A program made the position numbers and the translations under genes. From contig JAPJRA010000062.1 of NCBI GenBank assembly GCA_030824835.1, positions 1 to 9,966 of the forward strand: a stretch of 9,966 bases of DNA, read 5' to 3'. This DNA comes from Geminicoccaceae bacterium (GTDB lineage: Bacteria; Pseudomonadota; Alphaproteobacteria; Geminicoccales; Geminicoccaceae). The notes beneath the pieces are model-generated. The model made no database searches. It was given only the letters and a program-made list of their open reading frames with translations, and was not told where the DNA came from. Of the stretch, positions 5,812 through 9,966 are shown piece by piece; position 1 is the stretch's first letter, and the number at the start of each line of letters is the position of its first letter.

Positions 5812-6749
5812 GCGCCGCCGCTCCGACCGAGGATCGCGTACCCACACGCCGTGGTCCATCTTACGGCCGGGCCGCGCTGATCGGCCTGCCGTTCCTGTGG
5901 CTGCTGCTGTTCTTCTTCGTGCCGTTCGTCATCGTGCTCAAGCTCTCCTTCTCGGAAGGGGCGCTGGCGCAGCCGCCCTATCTTCCGCTGCTCGAATGGA
6001 TCGATGATGCGGGCGATTACTATATTCAGCTGAAGCTCAACTTGAGCAACTTCCTGCTGATCACCCAGGACAGCCTCTACATCCGAGCCTACCTCAACTC
6101 GGTCTGGATCGCGGTGGTCTCCACCTTCTGGACGTTGCTGGTCGGCTTCCCCATCGCCTACGGCATGGCCAAGGCCCCGGAGCGCTGGCGGCCGATCCTG
6201 TTGATGATGGTCATCCTGCCATTCTGGACGTCGTTCCTGATCCGGGTCTATGCCTGGATCGGTATCCTCAAGAACGAGGGGCTGCTCAACAACCTGCTGC
6301 TGTGGACGGGCCTGATCTCGCAGCCGCTGGTGATCCTGCAGACCGTGACCGCGGTCTATATCGGCATCGTCTATTCCTACCTGCCCTTCATGATCCTGCC
6401 GATCTACGCCAATCTCGAGAAGCACGATCCGACCCTGATCGAGGCCGCCGTCGACCTGGGCTGCACGCCCATTGCCGCTTTCTGGAAAGTCACCGCCCCG
6501 CTGGCGATTCCCGGCATCGTCGCCGGCTGCTTCCTGGTCTTCATCCCCGCCGTCGGCGAGTTCGTGATCCCCGACCTGCTGGGGGGCTCGGATACGCTGA
6601 TGATCGGCAAGGTGCTGTGGACCGAGTTTTTCAACAACCGCGACTGGCCGCTGGCGTCGGCGGTTGCGGTCCTCCTGCTGCTCGTGCTGGTGATCCCGAT
6701 CGCCCTGTTCCAACGTCAGCAGGCGACGCGCATCGAGGAGCAGCACTGA
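5808..6749 (+). CDS. potH: Polyamine ABC transporter inner-membrane permease, PotH-like
   Basis: This is one of two membrane subunits forming the polyamine channel. From ATG 5808, which overlaps the ATPase stop by 4 nt, it encodes 313 residues, close to the E. coli PotH length (about 317). The frame is open further upstream, but that part is only the ATPase gene in another frame. About six transmembrane helices are visible (roughly 22-46, 95-120, 128-150, 176-200, 233-257, 282-302). The EAA loop that contacts the ATPase is EAAVDLGCTPIAAFWKV (212-228). There is a long periplasmic stretch between helices 1 and 2 (about 47-94), typical of PotH. No strong Shine-Dalgarno site precedes the ATG, so translation probably depends on ribosomes finishing potG. 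Confidence 0.94.
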   Translation: MSAAAPTEDRVPTRRGPSYGRAALIGLPFLWLLLFFFVPFVIVLKLSFSEGALAQPPYLPLLEWIDDAGDYYIQLKLNLSNFLLITQDSLYIRAYLNSVWIAVVSTFWTLLVGFPIAYGMAKAPERWRPILLMMVILPFWTSFLIRVYAWIGILKNEGLLNNLLLWTGLISQPLVILQTVTAVYIGIVYSYLPFMILPIYANLEKHDPTLIEAAVDLGCTPIAAFWKVTAPLAIPGIVAGCFLVFIPAVGEFVIPDLLGGSDTLMIGKVLWTEFFNNRDWPLASAVAVLLLLVLVIPIALFQRQQATRIEEQH

Positions 6750-7546
6750 TGGGCCGCGGCTTTACCTGGTTCACCGCCACGGCCCTGACCCTGGGCTTCG
6801 TCTTCCTCTATCTGCCGATCGTGCTCCTGGTCATCTACTCGTTCAACGCCTCGAAGCTGGTCACGGTCTGGGGTGGCTTCTCGCTGCAGTGGTACGGCAC
6901 GATGCTGGCCAACCAGCAGCTGCTGGATTCGGCCTGGGTCACGCTGCGCGTAGCCCTCCTGGCCTCGACGCTCGCCGTGGTCCTGGGCACCATGGCGGGC
7001 GTGGTGCTGACCCGGATCGCCCGGTTCCCGGGCCGGACCTTCTTCGCCGGCATGATCTCGGCCCCGCTGGTCATGCCGGATGTCATTCTCGGCCTGTCGC
7101 TACTGCTGCTGTTCGTCAGCCTGAACGTGGCCCGCGGCTACTGGACCATCGTCATCGCGCATACGACGTTCGCGATGTGCTACGTCACCGTCGTGGTCCA
7201 GTCCCGCCTGCTTTCGTTCGATCGCAGCCTGGAGGAGGCGGCCATGGATCTGGGCGCCCCGCCGCTGAAGACCTTCTTCGTCGTGACCCTGCCGATCATC
7301 GCCCCCGCCCTGGTCGGCGGCTGGCTCCTGGCCTTCACCCTGTCGCTCGACGATCTGGTCATCGCCAGCTTTACCACGGGCCCCGGGGCGACCACCCTGC
7401 CGATGCGGATCTACAGCTCGGTCCGTTTGGGCGTCACGCCGGAGATCAATGCCGTCTGTACGGTGCTAATCGCCCTCGTCACCATCGGTGTGATCGTGGC
7501 GTCGGTGCTCCAGAAGCGCAGCCTTGCCAAGCCGGCGGAGAAGTGA
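6749..7546 (+). CDS. potI: Polyamine ABC transporter inner-membrane permease, PotI-like
   Basis: This is the second membrane subunit and the last gene of the operon. ATG 6749 shares one base with the potH stop (TGATG) and has its own GAGGAG at 6735-6740. The 265-residue product is somewhat shorter than E. coli PotI (about 281) but complete. It has about six transmembrane helices (8-31, 66-88, 100-124, 130-152, 182-206, 234-254), the EAA loop EEAAMDLGAPPLKTFFVV (162-179), and the usual SLDDLVIASFTTGPG segment (199-213). It would pair with PotH to form the heterodimeric pore above the PotG dimer. The open frame upstream of 6749 is a shadow of potH. Its stop is 3 bp from the sufE stop on the other strand, with no terminator hairpin between. 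Confidence 0.94.
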   Translation: MGRGFTWFTATALTLGFVFLYLPIVLLVIYSFNASKLVTVWGGFSLQWYGTMLANQQLLDSAWVTLRVALLASTLAVVLGTMAGVVLTRIARFPGRTFFAGMISAPLVMPDVILGLSLLLLFVSLNVARGYWTIVIAHTTFAMCYVTVVVQSRLLSFDRSLEEAAMDLGAPPLKTFFVVTLPIIAPALVGGWLLAFTLSLDDLVIASFTTGPGATTLPMRIYSSVRLGVTPEINAVCTVLIALVTIGVIVASVLQKRSLAKPAEK

Positions 7547-7549
7547 GCT

Positions 7550-7990
7550 TCAGGCCGGGCGGGCGGCGGCATACGCTTCCGCCACGGCCTGAATCCGCGC
7601 CACCATCGCATAGAGCCCGTTCGACCGGCCCGGTGTCAGCAGCCTGGCCAGCCCGACGGCTTCCAGCACGGTCGGCGGGTTGGCCAGGATTTCCTGCGGG
7701 GTGCGGCCGTCGTAAAGGCGCAGCAGCAGCGAGACCAGACCCTTGACCAGGATCGCATCGCTGTCGGCGCGCAGATGAATGCGGCCATCAGCTTGCGGCT
7801 CGGCCACCAGCCAGACCTGGCTCTGGCAGCCCCGCACCTTGTTGCCCTCGGTCTTCAACGGCTCCGGCAGGGCGGGCAGGCCCTTGCCGAGGTCGATGAT
7901 ATATTCGACCTTGTCGCGCCAGTCGTCGAACAGCGCGAATTCCTCCTCGAGGTCGCGGGCAGCGTCGGCGATGGTGGGGCTTGTGCTCAT
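7550..7990 (-). CDS. sufE: SufE-family cysteine desulfurase sulfur acceptor
   Basis: SufE takes persulfide sulfur from the cysteine desulfurase SufS and passes it to the SufBCD scaffold for Fe-S cluster assembly in the cytoplasm. The product is 146 residues, near the usual length (about 138-145). C54 in KVRGCQSQVWL (51-61) is the conserved sulfur-accepting cysteine. The N-terminal segment with FDDWRDKVEYIIDLGKGLP and the LVKGLVSLLLRLYDGRTPQEI region are typical of the family. Start ATG 7990 has AGGA 6 nt upstream; the frame stays open beyond, into the neighbouring divergent gene. No sufS or sufBCD gene is nearby, which is common for stand-alone sufE in alphaproteobacteria. It converges with potI and diverges from the glutamine amidotransferase gene 57 bp away. 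Confidence 0.95.
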   Translation of the reverse strand: MSTSPTIADAARDLEEEFALFDDWRDKVEYIIDLGKGLPALPEPLKTEGNKVRGCQSQVWLVAEPQADGRIHLRADSDAILVKGLVSLLLRLYDGRTPQEILANPPTVLEAVGLARLLTPGRSNGLYAMVARIQAVAEAYAAARPA

Positions 7991-8047
7991 GTCTGGTCCT
8001 GATATGCGGCGCCCTGGGCCGGCGATCAACGCGGGAAGAGCCGGAAG

Positions 8048-8764
8048 ATGTCGCTGCGCGTCTTGGTTTTCCAGCATCATCCCTCGTCACCGGCCGGGCT
8101 CGTCGGTGAGCGCATGGCCACGCGCGGCATCGAGGTCACCACGATCGATGCCCAGCATGGGGCTGCGATGCCGGCCGATGCCCACGAGCATGACGGCCTT
8201 CTGATTCTGGGCGGCGCCATGGACGCCTACGCCGACGCACAATGCCCGCACTTCCCCGCCCTGATGGGGCTGGCGCGCGACTATGCGACCGCAGGTCGGC
8301 CGGTGCTCGGAATTTGCCTCGGGGCTCAGTTGCTCGCCCGCGCCTGGGGAGCTCCGGTGTATCTGGGCATCGCACCGGAATTCGGCATCGTCCCGCTGCA
8401 GGCGACCGACGCTGGAGCTCTCGACCCGCTGCTGGCAGGGGCGGTCTTCCCTGCACCCGCGATGCAATGGCACGACGACACCTTCGACCTGCCCGACGGT
8501 GCCGTGCATCTCCTCAGCGGCAACGCCTGCCGCCACCAGGCGTTTCGCGTCGCCGAGGTGGTCTATGCCTTCCAATGCCACTTCGAGGCCGACCGCCAGG
8601 ACATGGTGGATTGGGGGATTCTGCGCCGCGACGCTTACGGTGACCTCGATCGGGTCGCGGAGCTGGCTGATCAGTCGAGGCTACACGGCATCGCCGCCGA
8701 ATCCTTCGGTCGGCAGGTGGCCGATCGCTGGCTCGATCTCGTCGGCGAGCGCGCCGATCGCTGA
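8048..8764 (+). CDS. Class I glutamine amidotransferase-like protein
   Basis: The 238-residue product has the class I (triad) glutaminase fold. It contains LLILGGAMDAY (51-61), the nucleophile elbow GICLGAQ (88-94) with C90, MQWHDDTF (139-146), and FQCHFE (175-180) supplying H178 and E180. All three catalytic residues are present, so it is probably able to hydrolyse glutamine or a related gamma-glutamyl amide. It lacks the synthetase domain of GuaA, so it is a stand-alone domain with unknown acceptor. It does not resemble PuuD of polyamine catabolism at the nucleophile motif, as far as I recall. GGAAGAG (8034-8040) lies 7 nt before ATG 8048. It is divergent from sufE and followed after about 24 bp by a membrane sensor gene. 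The fold is certain; the substrate is not. Confidence 0.88.
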   Translation: MSLRVLVFQHHPSSPAGLVGERMATRGIEVTTIDAQHGAAMPADAHEHDGLLILGGAMDAYADAQCPHFPALMGLARDYATAGRPVLGICLGAQLLARAWGAPVYLGIAPEFGIVPLQATDAGALDPLLAGAVFPAPAMQWHDDTFDLPDGAVHLLSGNACRHQAFRVAEVVYAFQCHFEADRQDMVDWGILRRDAYGDLDRVAELADQSRLHGIAAESFGRQVADRWLDLVGERADR

Positions 8765-8775
8765 TATGCAGCGGT

Positions 8776-8779
8776 AGGA
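8776..8779 (+). promoter_or_regulatory. Ribosome binding site supporting a TTG start at 8789
   Basis: AGGA lies 9 nt before TTG 8789, the earliest start-like codon after the in-frame stop at 8762. The alternative ATG 8831 is preceded only by a C-rich run with no Shine-Dalgarno match. Confidence 0.4.
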
Positions 8780-8788
8780 TCCATCACC

Positions 8789-9966
8789 TTGCTTGGCGCT
8801 CGACCCAAGCCGCAACCGGGCACCCCGCCGATGCGCGTTCGCGACGACCCGAAGATTGGCCTGGGTGCGGCCCTGGTGGCGATCGTCATCGGCGGCATCG
8901 TGCTATCGGCCGCGTTCGTCCACCTGACGTGGTGGCGCACCGCCACATCGGTGAGCCGCGATCTGGTCGACGTGCTCGAGACCCAGATCACCGATGCGGT
9001 CCGACAGCAATGGTGGGCCCGCGTCGGGCAGGTCGAAGGGGTGACGAAGACCATCGTCGAACTGCTGGACGAGCCGAGCGGCGTTGTACCAGTCGATTCG
9101 ATCCTGACGGCGACCACTCTGCCCGCGAAATTCATGTCCTGGCTGGTGCTGGTGCCGGCGCGGGGCGACGTCGTCGCCGTGCAGAGTCTACCTAATGCGG
9201 CGCTGCGCGTCATTCATGCGGGTGATGACCAGCGGGCGCGTGTCGTCGACGAAATCGTGCCGGCACCCACGACGGCCGGCCGACCGACGCCGTCCACTCT
9301 CCTCGCCCGTGGCCAGCCCTGGCTCGCCCAGGCCGAGGGCGCCACCAACCCGTTCTGGACCGCACTCGCGGCGACACCTGATGAGACCGAGCGCGGAGTA
9401 GCGTTCGTCAGCAACACGAAGCGTGGCGTGCTCGCCGCCATGATCAGCTACGACCGGTTCGCGCAGCTCCTGGGGTCGATTGCGGTCGGCAGGACAGGCC
9501 GCTCGTATGTGGTAGGCCCGGACGGTGCGATAGTGGTCGCGTCCCAGGCGGACGGCCCGATGGCACCCCTGGACGCGGTGGCGCTGGCCGCGGGCAGGCT
9601 GGTCGCGGCGCGTCCCGAAGTCGGCAAGAACATCGAGGAGAAGGTTCGCCTGGAAGTCGACGGCGCCGGCTATGCGGTTGGATTGTCGCCGCTCTGGTTC
9701 CGGGGTTGGCAGCTTGCCGTGATCATGCCGGAAGCCGAGTTCCTGGGCACGATCAATCTCACCATTCAGCGCCTCGCTATCGGGCTCGCCGCCTTCTTGC
9801 TGATAGCCGGCGTGCTCGTCGCCATCGGGGCACGACGGTTCGTCGCCGACCCCGTGGCGCGGGTAGCCGATGACCTACGCCTCGTCGAGCGCTTCGAACT
9901 CGATCGCATCCCGCGGCGGCAATCGCGACTGCACGAGATCGACCGGCTCTCGGAAGCAATCACGCG
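8789..9966 (+). CDS. Membrane sensor with Cache-type periplasmic domain (partial, output domain off the right edge)
   Basis: The frame is open from TTG 8789 (or ATG 8831) to the window end without a stop. Counting from ATG 8831 (378 codons seen), there is a transmembrane helix at about 9-31, a periplasmic region of about 280 residues, and a second helix at about 315-334. The periplasmic part ends with features of a double-Cache sensor: GRTGRSYVVGPDGAIVVAS (220-238), then FRGWQLAVIMPEAEFL (290-305). After the second helix, a HAMP-like linker runs into RFELDRIPRRQSRLHEIDRL (354-373). I associate such linkers with class III adenylate/guanylate cyclases that carry an N-terminal Cache sensor. That output is inference; a diguanylate cyclase or phosphatase domain is also possible. 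It likely converts an extracellular small-molecule signal into a cytoplasmic second messenger. It follows the amidotransferase gene closely and may be co-transcribed with it. Confidence 0.8.
   Translation, partial: MLGARPKPQPGTPPMRVRDDPKIGLGAALVAIVIGGIVLSAAFVHLTWWRTATSVSRDLVDVLETQITDAVRQQWWARVGQVEGVTKTIVELLDEPSGVVPVDSILTATTLPAKFMSWLVLVPARGDVVAVQSLPNAALRVIHAGDDQRARVVDEIVPAPTTAGRPTPSTLLARGQPWLAQAEGATNPFWTALAATPDETERGVAFVSNTKRGVLAAMISYDRFAQLLGSIAVGRTGRSYVVGPDGAIVVASQADGPMAPLDAVALAAGRLVAARPEVGKNIEEKVRLEVDGAGYAVGLSPLWFRGWQLAVIMPEAEFLGTINLTIQRLAIGLAAFLLIAGVLVAIGARRFVADPVARVADDLRLVERFELDRIPRRQSRLHEIDRLSEAIT

Noticed and set aside
5670..6746. Long open frame antisense to potG/potH (358 codons)
   Set aside because: It is rich in Gln, Asp and Arg with no domain, the typical reverse image of hydrophobic permease codons.
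8048..8764. Reading the glutamine amidotransferase as a PuuD-type gamma-glutamyl-GABA hydrolase because a polyamine operon is nearby
   Set aside because: The motifs (GICLGAQ, FQCHFE) look like the general class I amidotransferase group, and the gene is separated from the pot operon by a convergent sufE.

Overview
The window is high-GC DNA from a proteobacterium, most likely an alphaproteobacterium. The evidence is GC-rich codon use, a Gram-negative type polyamine ABC operon (periplasmic binding proteins with signal peptides), SufE, and two CCA-encoding tRNA genes whose anticodons (CTT, CCC) read G-ending codons. I cannot fix the genus from sequence alone.

Layout, left to right. Positions 1-700 (minus strand) hold the N-terminal two thirds or so of a ROK-family regulator that runs off the left edge; its likely promoter/operator is an AT-rich patch at about 731-765. 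Positions 701-1860 are a sparse, accessory-looking stretch. It holds one doubtful small ORF (942-1139), alternative hairpins (1230-1255) and a convincing 99-residue small protein (1418-1717) that starts with a duplicated Met/Pro-rich nonapeptide. A divergent tRNA pair follows: tRNA-Lys(CTT) on the minus strand and tRNA-Gly(CCC) on the plus strand, 86 bp apart.

The core is a five-gene polyamine-uptake operon on the plus strand (2316-7546). It has two tandem paralogous PotF-like periplasmic binding proteins (about 70% identical by eye), then a PotG-like ATPase and the PotH- and PotI-like inner-membrane permeases. The last three genes are translationally coupled by ATGA and TGATG overlaps. The two binding proteins keep the PotF fold landmarks (disulfide cysteines, main aromatic/acidic ligand residues) but differ at several pocket positions. 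One transporter may therefore be loaded by two receptors of different specificity.

On the right, sufE (Fe-S cluster sulfur transfer) converges on potI with a 3 bp gap. Divergent from sufE is a class I glutamine amidotransferase-like protein with an intact Cys-His-Glu triad. The window ends inside a membrane sensor gene with two transmembrane helices around a Cache-type extracytoplasmic domain; its cytoplasmic output domain lies outside the window.

I found no CRISPR array, insertion sequence, phage gene or recognisable defence system. The most interesting points are the paired binding proteins with altered pockets, the Met/Pro-repeat small protein, and the palindrome cluster upstream of the pot operon.
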